Assembly: GCA_039621445.1 (NCBI GenBank)
Contig: CP154954.1
Location: 36,999,703 to 37,063,702, forward strand
DNA from: Euglena gracilis
Lineage: Eukaryota; Euglenida; Euglenophyceae; Euglenales
Direction of reading: 5' to 3'
DNA length: 64,000 nucleotides
This document shows positions 11,066-19,828 of this stretch, piece after piece (within the stretch, counting starts at the first letter, position 1; each line of letters begins with the position of its first letter). Below the pieces are notes generated by a model, which made no database searches, was not told where the DNA came from, and worked only from the letters and a program-made list of their open reading frames with translations. The translations under genes and the position numbers were made by a program.

Positions 11066-11420
11066 TGGTAAGCAGAGGTTGATCCTTCAGCCTTCAGTCG
11101 GAAATTTTGGGTTAGAAATCCCTGCTCAGAATGTTTTCTTTGATGATCAGCCAATGGCCCAATCTCAGATGGCAAATCTGACGATTGGAGTTTCGGGGAA
11201 CAGGGATTTGGGACCGGAAACCAGTTTGGCTGAACTCAGAACCCCCACAGATATGGGACAGATGTTGGAATTTCAGGGTGGGGATGGCCAGGTTGTCATT
11301 TCCAACCAACCGTGTTTTCCAGAGCCTTTTTCAGGAGCTTTGCCTTTGCAAAATATGGGGTACGGTTTTGTGCTGCTGAGTTGCAACCTCTCCCAGACTT
11401 TTCATGGGTGCAAAATTTAG
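10592..11420 (+). CDS. Possible LTR-encoded N-terminal extension of Gag, element 1
   Basis: From ATG 10592 a frame (MEDQQNNQSFEEGEV...) runs through the 3' half of the 5' LTR. It changes frame once, at a G9 run (about 10765-10773), then continues across the PBS into the internal region to a stop at 11420. In the 3' LTR the matching run is G11 and the frame is continuous from ATG 22905 to the LTR end without a shift. It is acidic, Pro/Gly-rich and matches no family I know. Element 2 also has an open frame crossing LTR and PBS into gag, which supports a real N-terminal extension. A further frame change near 11312-11420 is needed to reach the coiled-coil Gag. Confidence 0.45.
11066..11078 (+). 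promoter_or_regulatory. Primer binding site, element 1 (initiator-Met-tRNA type)
   Basis: TGGTAAGCAGAGG starts directly after the LTR's terminal CA. It matches the complement of the 3' end of eukaryotic initiator-Met tRNA (TGGTAGCAGAGG...) with one extra A. Element 2 has the close variant TGGTTAGCAGAGG at the same place. Confidence 0.75.
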
Positions 11421-13348
11421 GGAATCTGCCATCATTACCCGCTTTTGCATTGCCTTTGCCTCCAGCTCAACCAGTTTCTTCGACACCAGCCCAAGAGCCG
11501 GTGGCACTTTTGCAGTTTTCCCAACCATCCCAGGTAGATGGGCTGGCGAAGGAAACGGCAGGTGCCTCGGCAGGGCAGGGGGGTGATAACCCCAGCCCAG
11601 TTTTCTTTGAAAAGCAAGCACAGGTCAATGTGCTGGGCTTAAACAATAGTAATAACTGGGACAGCAACGAACGGGTCAGAGCAGAAGTCGAGCAGGCAGA
11701 GGAAAACCCGAAGGACCAGCCCAGCTCTACTTCTGCTCGACGACCCCGAACACCAGCTTCATCACCAGGTAGTGATGAAGTTCAGCAAAAACGGCTGCAC
11801 CGTGAGGTTGATCACGGTCAGCCAGCAGCTGCTGCAGCCCCCCAGCCTCCTCATATTTTCATCGAGGGGGGTGAGGAGGAGGTCCAACCCCCAGCCTATG
11901 AAAGTTCTGAAGCCACCCCCAGGGGGGGTTCACAAAATCAGGGATTTGAAGACCCCTGGGGGCAATTTTTAGAAAGTAACAGAGACCTCCAGTTGACTGT
12001 GCAGCACCTGACTTTTCGGGTTTTGGCTCTGGAAAAAGCCAACGAAGAGTGGGTTCTGCAGCAGCAGCAGCAACAACCCCCCGCGGTCGACATCCACCTG
12101 GTGGAGCACATGGCTGCACGAATCGAAGAAACGGCCAGGGCTGACTGCCTCCATATTTTTGAACTTTTTGAGAAAAAATGTGAGGCCCAGGTGCAAATTT
12201 CTGTGCAAAAAATTGACGCACAGGCACTTGAACTTTTTGTCGGGCAGGAAAAAAGTTTTGAGGAAAAACTGGCCCAGCAGTTTTCTTCGAGCCGTGATCA
12301 GTTTTTGGCCCTGAGGCAGGAATTTTTACGAATTTTGGACAGCCTGCCACAGGAAATTTTTAAGCAGGTGCAAAATCAGGTGGCTGCCTTACCAATTAAG
12401 GATCTCGTGCTTGAAAATTTTCAGCGGTTTGCTGAGAATTTTAAAGCCGCCCAGCCAGCTCAGGGGGGGGAGGCAGAAACTCTCCAGGAGCTGGCCGTTG
12501 TCGCTGCCAAAATCGTTGAAGTTCAGGCTGACCTGGTATCGCTGCGTAGTACGGTACAGGGCCAGGCTCAGCAGCTCCAGCAGTTCGCTGATTATGTTCG
12601 CCAGCTGGGTGAGCAAAATTCAGCAATGAATACGGCCCTCCATGGTTTTGGTGGTGGTATTCAGAAACTGCACCAGAATATTTCAGATGAAGTAGGGAAA
12701 CGACACTCAGAAATGCAAAAACTGTTGACGGATTGTCAGCAGAATTTTCAGAGTGTTCATCAGCAGATTTTTTCCCAGGAGAAAAAATTTGGTGGGCTGG
12801 TGGAGGAATTAAGGCAGGGACTTGCAAAAGTTGGGGGGAACACTTTCGAGTTGCAGAAAGTGTTGCAGGATTTACAAAAAAATGGACCCATACACCCAAC
12901 TGCAGAACCGAGAGGAGTTTTGCAGAAAATTTCTGACATGTGGTGGCTGCGGCAGGGCAGCCAGCAGCCCCTACACCCAGTGGAGCTGCCACAGCCTGGG
13001 CAGCAGCTGGCCCAGCAGCCCGTCGTCCAGCTAGCCCAGCAGCCTGGCCAGCCAGCAGGCCAGTCGCAGCCTGCTCACGGGCTGCCAAGGGGGCTGGGCC
13101 TGCCGTCGGCTGGACAGCAGCAGCCCCTGGGGCAGCCTTCCCGCTCACTGGCCAGCACGGTGCCCAGTGCTGACCCAGCATTTTCAGGTCAGATTATTTC
13201 TCAAAATAAATCTGCAAGTTCAAACATTTCCCCTCCCTTAGTTATTGAGGGGGGATTTGTTTTGGAGGACACACAAGATACGGCAGTGGTTTCTTCTGTG
13301 TCATTGTGTGTCCCCCCACATAAGGCTCTATCGGCTGAATGGAGCTAA
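11312..13348 (+). CDS. gag: Gag, coiled-coil part, LTR element 1
   Basis: 678-codon frame rich in Gln, Glu, Ala and Pro. Middle and C-terminal parts have long heptad-like stretches (for example FEEKLAQQFSSSRDQFLALR and VAAKIVEVQADLVSLRSTVQ) predicting coiled coils for Gag assembly. A Pro/Gln repeat region (LAQQP, QPGQPAGQ) follows near residues 565-620. The frame starts without an in-context ATG, so translation probably enters from the LTR-encoded part by a frame change. It ends at 13348, overlapping the next Gag frame, which lies +1 relative to it. The equivalent protein in element 2 is one uninterrupted frame, so the breaks here are either recoding sites, indels or base-calling errors in homopolymers. 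Assignment rests on position and on similarity of plan to element 2. Confidence 0.7.
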   Translation: MFSRAFFRSFAFAKYGVRFCAAELQPLPDFSWVQNLGNLPSLPAFALPLPPAQPVSSTPAQEPVALLQFSQPSQVDGLAKETAGASAGQGGDNPSPVFFEKQAQVNVLGLNNSNNWDSNERVRAEVEQAEENPKDQPSSTSARRPRTPASSPGSDEVQQKRLHREVDHGQPAAAAAPQPPHIFIEGGEEEVQPPAYESSEATPRGGSQNQGFEDPWGQFLESNRDLQLTVQHLTFRVLALEKANEEWVLQQQQQQPPAVDIHLVEHMAARIEETARADCLHIFELFEKKCEAQVQISVQKIDAQALELFVGQEKSFEEKLAQQFSSSRDQFLALRQEFLRILDSLPQEIFKQVQNQVAALPIKDLVLENFQRFAENFKAAQPAQGGEAETLQELAVVAAKIVEVQADLVSLRSTVQGQAQQLQQFADYVRQLGEQNSAMNTALHGFGGGIQKLHQNISDEVGKRHSEMQKLLTDCQQNFQSVHQQIFSQEKKFGGLVEELRQGLAKVGGNTFELQKVLQDLQKNGPIHPTAEPRGVLQKISDMWWLRQGSQQPLHPVELPQPGQQLAQQPVVQLAQQPGQPAGQSQPAHGLPRGLGLPSAGQQQPLGQPSRSLASTVPSADPAFSGQIISQNKSASSNISPPLVIEGGFVLEDTQDTAVVSSVSLCVPPHKALSAEWS

Positions 13349-14309
13349 ATTAAGTTACCCCACCATATTAGCCCAATTCCAGAACCGTTATGCCATGAGT
13401 AAGGGGCTGACGGCTCGGAAAATATGGCAGGAGGTAACCATGGTTAATGAAGGAAAAATTACCCGGGCTGATCTGCAAGAATTTTGGATTAAATTTTGCA
13501 GTGCCTGGCACCATGTTAAGGATGCCACAGCCGGGGAGGCTCGGAGATTATTTTTGGAAAGAATTCCTCCTTTTTTAAGCAAGTTTTGCATAGAAGAGGA
13601 GGATAACCGAGCCCGTAAACAACCCATTGTCAGGCTCACAGGGATACCAAATCCCACGGTGGATGGGATTAAAAGGAGTGTGAGCCAAATCACTGGGGGG
13701 ATTGATCCACGGAAAGTGGTTATCAAAAACCCTGGTGCCATTTGCCTTATTTATTTCAGTTCTTCGCAGGAGGCACTGAAATTAACAGCCGTAAATGGAA
13801 GGAAATTGCAGGGAATGGAAAATTTCCTCAACGCCGAATTGGTGGAACAACTAATGACCGTTGAGGAAATGTTTGCTTTTGCCGAAGGCAGGTTGGCTCT
13901 TCGGGAGAAGCAGGATTTGGCTTTGAATCAGCACCATTTTCCCAGATTATTCAGCAAATCGACAACAAAAGGCTCGGGGAAAATACAGGTGTTGGAAAAA
14001 GGCCAGACCCCCCCGGTGTCCCCAACATCCGTTTCAGCACCAGCGGCCGGGGAACAGGGTCACACCTCAAAATCTGCCCCACAGCCAGCTCCAAAGGGAG
14101 ATAAGGGGCCAGCCCAGCCAGCCCAGCGGGGCAGGTCCCCTTCTTCGTCTTCGCGGCCAGGTGCAGCTTCATGGTCGCGAACCCAAAGTCCAGCACCCCC
14201 AGCCCGGCAAGGCAAGGGGGGGGAAGACCTGGACCCCGCAGGCATCGGGTCGGGGCAGGTCGCCATACCCATGCTTCAACTGTGGGGAGGGTGGACATTA
14301 TTTTTATGA
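13245..14309 (+). CDS. gag: Gag, capsid-like part, LTR element 1
   Basis: 354-codon frame, +1 relative to the coiled-coil frame. Residues about 45-110 (ARKIWQEVTMVNEGKITRAD, then a LEFWIKFCSAWHHVKDAT-like block) align by eye with element 2's ARKKWYDVNLVNQGKITVQE and FRIAWRQVKSAT, the capsid-like core of Ty3/gypsy Gag. A basic Ser/Pro/Lys tail follows. At a G8 run (14216-14223) the zinc-knuckle frame continues +1 from this one. Compared with element 2 the region just before the core seems shortened. The first codons up to about 13335 are probably only overlap. Confidence 0.7.
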   Translation: MRGDLFWRTHKIRQWFLLCHCVSPHIRLYRLNGAKLSYPTILAQFQNRYAMSKGLTARKIWQEVTMVNEGKITRADLQEFWIKFCSAWHHVKDATAGEARRLFLERIPPFLSKFCIEEEDNRARKQPIVRLTGIPNPTVDGIKRSVSQITGGIDPRKVVIKNPGAICLIYFSSSQEALKLTAVNGRKLQGMENFLNAELVEQLMTVEEMFAFAEGRLALREKQDLALNQHHFPRLFSKSTTKGSGKIQVLEKGQTPPVSPTSVSAPAAGEQGHTSKSAPQPAPKGDKGPAQPAQRGRSPSSSSRPGAASWSRTQSPAPPARQGKGGEDLDPAGIGSGQVAIPMLQLWGGWTLFL

Positions 14310-14490
14310 GTGTGATAAACCGCTGAGTGAGGCCCTTGCTAAATCTAAGGAATTTTGGCAAAATAATGGAAAAGGCAAGGGGCAGCCCAAGGGTAAAGGG
14401 CAGCCAGCCACTCAGCGAAATTCCTCAGGCAAGGGGGGTGCATGGTCAAAGGGGGGTGGGCCCACCTCTTCTCCCCCTGGGGCCCAATAG
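14161..14490 (+). CDS. gag: Nucleocapsid part of Gag with CCHC zinc knuckle, ending in UAG, element 1
   Basis: Contains CFNCGEGGHYFYECDKP, a perfect C-x2-C-x4-H-x4-C knuckle that would bind packaged RNA. A Lys/Gly-rich tail (GKGKGQPKGKGQP) follows. The frame ends at UAG (14488-14490), but the same frame is open again immediately after it and runs without interruption through ATG 14605 into the methyltransferase. A stem GGGCAG/CTGCCC (14500-14505 with 14522-14527) starts ten bases after the UAG. This is the arrangement of stop-codon readthrough between gag and pol. Confidence 0.8.
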   Translation: MQLHGREPKVQHPQPGKARGGKTWTPQASGRGRSPYPCFNCGEGGHYFYECDKPLSEALAKSKEFWQNNGKGKGQPKGKGQPATQRNSSGKGGAWSKGGGPTSSPPGAQ

Positions 14491-14604
14491 GGGGGCCAGG
14501 GGCAGTTTGAGAAGGGGGGGGCTGCCCATGGCCGTGTCTCTCCCCCCTGTGAGGAAAACGGCGTAAATATTTCTGATTCAAAAAACTGGGCTGCACAGGA
14601 TTTT

Positions 14605-15420
14605 ATGGCTGATTCAGGGTGTGGTGAAAAACATTCTTTGCATCAGCCCCCCAGATTTTTGAATCGGACCCGATACTCCTGGAGGGAGGGAAAATGTTCA
14701 AGGGTTCCCATTTTGCATTCAAATCTGCCACAGCCCAACCCCCTACCATCAGCTCAGCGACCTCAGGCATTAGATTTATTCGCTGGCACAGGTTCGGTGG
14801 GGAAGCGGTTGGCAGAACGGGGGTATGAAGTTTTGTCAATTGAAAATGCTCCTTGGACGGACTTCCACCCCCACACAGACATTTTGACCTGGGACTACAG
14901 GCGATACCCGGTTGGATTTTTTGAGGTTATTGCCGCTAGTCCCCCCTGTAATATTTATTCCACGGCTTATAACCCCAGGCCAAGGGATTTCTCCCAGGCG
15001 GATGCCCTGGTGGAGAAAGCCCTGGAAATTATAAATTATTTTCAGCCAAAGTTGTGTTGGTTGGAGAACCCCCGCACTGGACTTTTGCGAAATAGGGAGG
15101 TGGTGAAAAACCTGCCCTATATCGACATTGATTATTGTCAGTTTTCAGATTGGGGTTATAAAAAGCCCACACGTTTCTGGTGCTGCCCAGCCATTTCACA
15201 ATTACGGTCGGTGTTGTGCGATGGCGAATCGTGTCCTAACCTGGTGATGGGGGACAATGGGCAGTTCCGTCACCGTAAATTGTTGGGGGGCAGAAAAATG
15301 AAGTTTACCCCCCGACAAAAAGGACGAATACCCCCCCTGGTGATTGATTATCTCCTAACTGCTGGGGATTTTCGGGGGGGGGCAGCCCAAAGAAATTTCC
15401 CAAAATTCTCAGGATTTTGA
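14605..15420 (+). CDS. Retrotransposon-borne C5-cytosine DNA methyltransferase, element 1
   Basis: 271 codons from ATG 14605. SAM-binding motif I is ALDLFAGTGSVG (residues 55-66). The catalytic Pro-Cys loop is ASPPCNIYS (Cys115, motif IV). Motif VI is WLENPRTGLL (152-161; ENP where many family members have ENV). A conserved block DYCQFSDWGYKKPTRFW follows (176-192), as in compact viral and phage-type Dcm-like enzymes; the target-recognition region is very short. It should transfer a methyl group from SAM to C5 of cytosine. It lies between gag and protease, in the gag frame after one UAG, and pol takes over at a G9 run (15374-15382) one base out of frame. C5 methyltransferases captured by retrotransposons have been reported in some algae and protists. 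Role inferred: methylating its own DNA. Confidence 0.85.
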   Translation: MADSGCGEKHSLHQPPRFLNRTRYSWREGKCSRVPILHSNLPQPNPLPSAQRPQALDLFAGTGSVGKRLAERGYEVLSIENAPWTDFHPHTDILTWDYRRYPVGFFEVIAASPPCNIYSTAYNPRPRDFSQADALVEKALEIINYFQPKLCWLENPRTGLLRNREVVKNLPYIDIDYCQFSDWGYKKPTRFWCCPAISQLRSVLCDGESCPNLVMGDNGQFRHRKLLGGRKMKFTPRQKGRIPPLVIDYLLTAGDFRGGAAQRNFPKFSGF

Positions 15421-15451
15421 GGAATGGGAAATTCCAGACCGTTGTTGTCAT

Positions 15452-18400
15452 TTGGCCAACACCTTGAAGGTTAATCAGGTGTTGCCCATTGAAAACGAGC
15501 TGCAACTTTTGATGCTATCACAGACGTATCTCCCCAACGGAGATGCCAGGCAGCTCAGAGTTTTGGTTGACACGGGAGCCCAGGTGAACCTGGTGAAAAG
15601 GTCCATCGTCCCAAAACATTTGGCCAGGTCACCGCGAATGCCAATTCGGCTGGTGGCTGCCAACGGCCAATGTGTTTTGGGGGGCGACCAGTGTATTAAG
15701 TTGGAGTTGGGTTTTCAACGCAGGGGTACGGGGCAGGGGGGCACCCAGGCCTTGTACCTCGAAGGGGAATTCTACCTCGCGTATATTGAGGTAGATGCTA
15801 TATTATCATTTCCATGGTTAGCCGAACATGGTTTGGGTGTGTTCCCACACCATAAGGCTTTGGTTTTTGACAATCCTAATCTGACTTTCTTGTACGGGTG
15901 GGATACAAGAAATCAGAAACGGAAATCCCATAAGGGGAAGAAAAAACACAATTCACAAAAAAGAATTGGGGTTGTGGTTTCTGACTTCGGAGAATCCCCT
16001 GAAAACGCACCAACCACGGAGTCCCTTGAAAATGAAAAAGTGTGGTTGGACCTGCAAAAAATGAATTTGCACCTACCCTTGCAAGGCTTTGATATGCAAC
16101 CAAAATTCCTTGGTAAGAAGGAATTGCATACCATAGCCAAGCATCTCACCGAATCGCCAGCCGAGGACAAGGCAGTGAATGCCATAATCCAGGCTCGCGA
16201 CTCGGGTGAGAAGGAAGACCCCAGGGTGGTAGCATTTCGGGATAAAATTTTTCAGGATTTTGAAGGGGAGGTGTTGGGTACGGAGGTACCCCCTGACCCT
16301 CCCGTTCGGGGACCTTATGGTTACGCCCAGATTCCTCTGAAGGAGGGGGCTGTACCCACAAGGCAAAAACCTTTTGTCTTACATGGTGAAAGATTTGAAG
16401 CTCACAAAAAGGTCACACAGGAATGGTGGGACCGGAAATTTGTTGAGCGATTGCCCAAGGGAACAGTTTCGGAATGGCTGTCTGTAACATTTGTGGTGCC
16501 GAAAAAAGGAGGTGAATGGAGGGGAGTGGTAGACATGCGGGGGCCTAACAGTCAAACTAGGCGTGTGTCCTACCCCCTTCCCGTAATTGAAGACCTCCTG
16601 GTAAAACAAGGTGGAAACATGATGTTTTCCATCTTGGATTTACGGCAGGCTTTCCACCAACAGCCGTTGGACCCGGAAAGCCGGCCCATCACATGTTGTA
16701 GTACCCCCCTCGGTCTTTTTCAGTGGAGGGTTAATGTGATGGGTCTAACAAACGCAAGCCAGCAGTTTCAACAAATGATGGAGGATCGCCTCTTCCCAGT
16801 GGGGGACGTGGCTGATCCTTACATCGACGACATTTTGATTGGAACTCGAGTGGGTCCTGGTGAGGATTTACTCGCAGCACACGACAAGGATTTGCGAAGA
16901 GTCCTTGAAGTTTTACGAAAAGACAGATTTGTAGCTGACAAAAGAAAATGCCGTCTTTTCGTAAAAGAAGTTGAGTTTTGTGGCCATGTTCTGGGTGGTG
17001 GGGTGAGAAAACCATCCCCTGGAAAGCTAATGGCCATTGAAAAATGGGAGCTACCCCAAACAATCACGGGTTTACGTGCTTTTCTGGGGTTCACAAATTA
17101 TTACAGCTCCTATGTGAAGGATTACGCCCACATTGTCGCTTGCCTTCAAGATAAGCTCAAAGTTTCACGAGTGGACGGCAAGAAGGGTTCCAAGAAAAGG
17201 ATTTCTTGGGAGCCATCCGACATTGAGGCATTTGAAAAAATTAAATCACTGTTGTGCAGTGAATTAATTTTACAACACGTTAAGCCAGACAAACCATTTG
17301 TTTTAAGAGTGGATGCCAGCCAGTATGCGGTTGGTGCCACCCTTGAACAATTGGTTGGGGAGGATAGGGCTCCTACTCCTGAAGACGTACGGGCCAAGCG
17401 TACCGTGCCTGTCGCCTTCATGAGTAGGAAGCTAACGGGCAGCCAAAGAAACTGGGTACCTAGGGAACAGGAGACTTATGCCATAATCCTAGCCTTGCAA
17501 AAGTGGGAATCATGGATTGGGCTGCAGCCCGTCCTGGTTCTCACGGACCACAAGGCTCTAGAATCTTGGGCTAGAGAGGTTCTAGATACACCAAGTGGTC
17601 CCATTGGGAGAAGGGCTAGGTGGCATCAGATTTTATCAAAATTTGATTTATCGGTTGGGTATATCCCGGGGCGGGAGAATACCATAGCCGATTTGTTGTC
17701 AAGATGGGCTTACCCGGCCTCCCAAGCCTTGAAGGACATTTCAAGGCATGGGTCAGCCCTTGACACCGAGGAAATGAGGGAAATCATTCAAACAGAAAAA
17801 ATGGAGGAAGCCGAATGTATGTGGCTACGGTTGGTGGACCAACCAACCACAGCCAACACATACATTCGTGGAGTCACCACACGGGGTGGTGCTACCACGG
17901 GGTCCGGGGACGCGAGTGGACGGTGCACACGACCGGGGGATAGGAAGTCAGAACCACTTGGAGGAACAAAACCCCAGGGTTTGGGTTCAACCTCCACCCC
18001 CAAGGGAGAAAAAGGAAAACATGTTTCATTCTCAACTCGGGTTGACGAGTTTGGGAATGAGACAAGTCTTGTGGAGGAGGTCCAAGAGCCAAGGGGGGAG
18101 CATTTTCCTTTGACACCCACTTCTATACCAGTTTCGTCAACAACGCCAACCCCTGAACCTGCTGCTGCGGCTACCACTGAGGTACCTGGGGCAGACCGAG
18201 AATCACCTGTGTTGTCTTCAGGTGGTTTGAGTGGTGAGGGGGGGGAAGCCACTTCTACAACCGATTCCTCACCCATCCCCCCTGGTTCTGTGTGGGATTT
18301 ATCGTGGAAGGAGGAATATTTAAAATGTCCCCGTTGGTCACCAATTTTTCAGGCTACCCAGGATTCAAAGGTGCCGTGGCCTGAAAATATAAAGGTTTTT

Positions 18401-19762
18401 GGTGACAAAATGTTTTTCGAGGAGAGGCTTTGTGTGCCCAAATCTCTCCAAGAAAAACTCATTCGGGATCACCACTCATACCAAGGGCATGTGGGATTCC
18501 CAAGGCTATGGGAATGCATGTCCCTTAGGTATGATTGGGCTGATTCCTCACTCGCTCGAGATTTTGCTAAAGGAGTCATGGGCCTTTGTGGGACTTGCCA
18601 AGCGTGCCGAAGGCCGGCGAGTCTTAAGGGTTTAGTGGAATCTACACCCATACCCCCAGCCGTAATGTATTCGGTGGCCCTTGACATGTTTAGCATGCCT
18701 CTCGTGGAGTGGGAAGGGAATTCTTACGACTCCATGCTTGTGTGTGTGGATCGTCACTCCGGTTGGATAGTGGCGATCCCCCACCTAGCAAAAGGATTTA
18801 CGGGAGCCAAGGCAGCCAAGCAAATGCTGTTGCATGCTTGGCGACCTTTTGGCGTCCCTTCCATTATTACTTCCGATCTGGGCTCACATTTTGTCGCCGG
18901 TTGGTGGCAGACAATGTGTGCCTTGATGGGAATTAGGCAAGCCTACTCCCAGGCCTACCATCACCAGGCGAATGGTAGGGCGGAGAGGGCTGGCCAACAA
19001 ATAATGGAACGGCTCAAAAAAATTCAGGTTGAGGACAAGTTGAATTGGGTTGAAGCCCTCCCCCAAGCACTAGACCGTATTCATGATACGCCGGGGGAGA
19101 GTGGCCTGAGCCCATTTCAAATCTTGTTCGGTCGACACCGTTCATTGGGTGGTTTACCTTATGAACCGTTAAGGGATTGTGAAGATGCCAGATCATTTTT
19201 CTCTCGGCAAAGAGAAATTGATTTGGTAGTGGCTGGCAAAATGAATAATTTGCATGCCAAGCAATGTGCTCGGGCCAACCGTGGTTTAGACGGTTGGGAG
19301 CCATTGGAGGTGGGGAATCTGGTGTGGTTCCTGAGACCCCCCGATAGTGGCACGAAATTGGATTCCCGTTGGTTGGGCCCTTGCAAGGTTACCGCGAGGG
19401 AGGGAATTCATTCCTACCTGATTGAGGTTAAACCGGGCCATATTATGAAGGCCCATCGGAAGGCTTTGAAGGTGTATGTGGAGGACCCCACATCTGATAA
19501 GCCTATCCCCCTATTTTTCCACCGGCGGACGGTACCTGAGGCGGAAGGTGCCCCAGATACCTGGTTAGTGGATAAAATCCTAAACCACAAATTCGTTAAG
19601 GGAAAAATGTTTTTCTTAACGAAGTGGCAAGGGTTTGAGGAAGCGAATTGGGAACCGGTGGAACATTTTTTCCAGGAGTACAATAGCGACGTAATAGCGT
19701 ATTGCCTGGGAAAAGGGTTGCCGTTAGATGTCTCTAAGGATTTAAAGGCAACGGCAACCTGA
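15452..19762 (+). CDS. pol: Pol polyprotein: protease, RT, RNase H, integrase, chromodomain (element 1)
   Basis: One intact frame of 1436 codons, Ty3/gypsy order. Aspartic protease: VLVDTGAQVNLV (DTG at residues 40-42). RT: VVDMRGPNSQTRR, FSILDLRQAFHQQPL, and catalytic YIDD at about 456-459. RNase H: FVLRVDASQYAVGATLEQ, then VLTDHKALESW. Integrase: zinc HHCC from HHSYQGHVGF (about 1005) to CGTCQAC; catalytic triad in ALDMFSMP, TSDLGSHF and GRAERAG (about 1077, 1140, 1176). A C-terminal chromodomain (WLVDKILNHKFVKGKMFFLTKW..., about 1370-1412) would direct insertion to marked chromatin. The frame has no ATG at its head: upstream it is open back to the G9 run at 15374-15382, reading GGGQPKEISQNSQDF, so it is probably expressed as a fusion after readthrough and a +1 frame change. 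Confidence 0.93.
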   Translation: MANTLKVNQVLPIENELQLLMLSQTYLPNGDARQLRVLVDTGAQVNLVKRSIVPKHLARSPRMPIRLVAANGQCVLGGDQCIKLELGFQRRGTGQGGTQALYLEGEFYLAYIEVDAILSFPWLAEHGLGVFPHHKALVFDNPNLTFLYGWDTRNQKRKSHKGKKKHNSQKRIGVVVSDFGESPENAPTTESLENEKVWLDLQKMNLHLPLQGFDMQPKFLGKKELHTIAKHLTESPAEDKAVNAIIQARDSGEKEDPRVVAFRDKIFQDFEGEVLGTEVPPDPPVRGPYGYAQIPLKEGAVPTRQKPFVLHGERFEAHKKVTQEWWDRKFVERLPKGTVSEWLSVTFVVPKKGGEWRGVVDMRGPNSQTRRVSYPLPVIEDLLVKQGGNMMFSILDLRQAFHQQPLDPESRPITCCSTPLGLFQWRVNVMGLTNASQQFQQMMEDRLFPVGDVADPYIDDILIGTRVGPGEDLLAAHDKDLRRVLEVLRKDRFVADKRKCRLFVKEVEFCGHVLGGGVRKPSPGKLMAIEKWELPQTITGLRAFLGFTNYYSSYVKDYAHIVACLQDKLKVSRVDGKKGSKKRISWEPSDIEAFEKIKSLLCSELILQHVKPDKPFVLRVDASQYAVGATLEQLVGEDRAPTPEDVRAKRTVPVAFMSRKLTGSQRNWVPREQETYAIILALQKWESWIGLQPVLVLTDHKALESWAREVLDTPSGPIGRRARWHQILSKFDLSVGYIPGRENTIADLLSRWAYPASQALKDISRHGSALDTEEMREIIQTEKMEEAECMWLRLVDQPTTANTYIRGVTTRGGATTGSGDASGRCTRPGDRKSEPLGGTKPQGLGSTSTPKGEKGKHVSFSTRVDEFGNETSLVEEVQEPRGEHFPLTPTSIPVSSTTPTPEPAAAATTEVPGADRESPVLSSGGLSGEGGEATSTTDSSPIPPGSVWDLSWKEEYLKCPRWSPIFQATQDSKVPWPENIKVFGDKMFFEERLCVPKSLQEKLIRDHHSYQGHVGFPRLWECMSLRYDWADSSLARDFAKGVMGLCGTCQACRRPASLKGLVESTPIPPAVMYSVALDMFSMPLVEWEGNSYDSMLVCVDRHSGWIVAIPHLAKGFTGAKAAKQMLLHAWRPFGVPSIITSDLGSHFVAGWWQTMCALMGIRQAYSQAYHHQANGRAERAGQQIMERLKKIQVEDKLNWVEALPQALDRIHDTPGESGLSPFQILFGRHRSLGGLPYEPLRDCEDARSFFSRQREIDLVVAGKMNNLHAKQCARANRGLDGWEPLEVGNLVWFLRPPDSGTKLDSRWLGPCKVTAREGIHSYLIEVKPGHIMKAHRKALKVYVEDPTSDKPIPLFFHRRTVPEAEGAPDTWLVDKILNHKFVKGKMFFLTKWQGFEEANWEPVEHFFQEYNSDVIAYCLGKGLPLDVSKDLKATAT

Positions 19763-19828
19763 AAAAGGGGGAAAGGGAGGTGAAAAAGGACCTGGAGTGG
19801 TTGCCTGGGGAGGGGGAGGTCCCACTCC

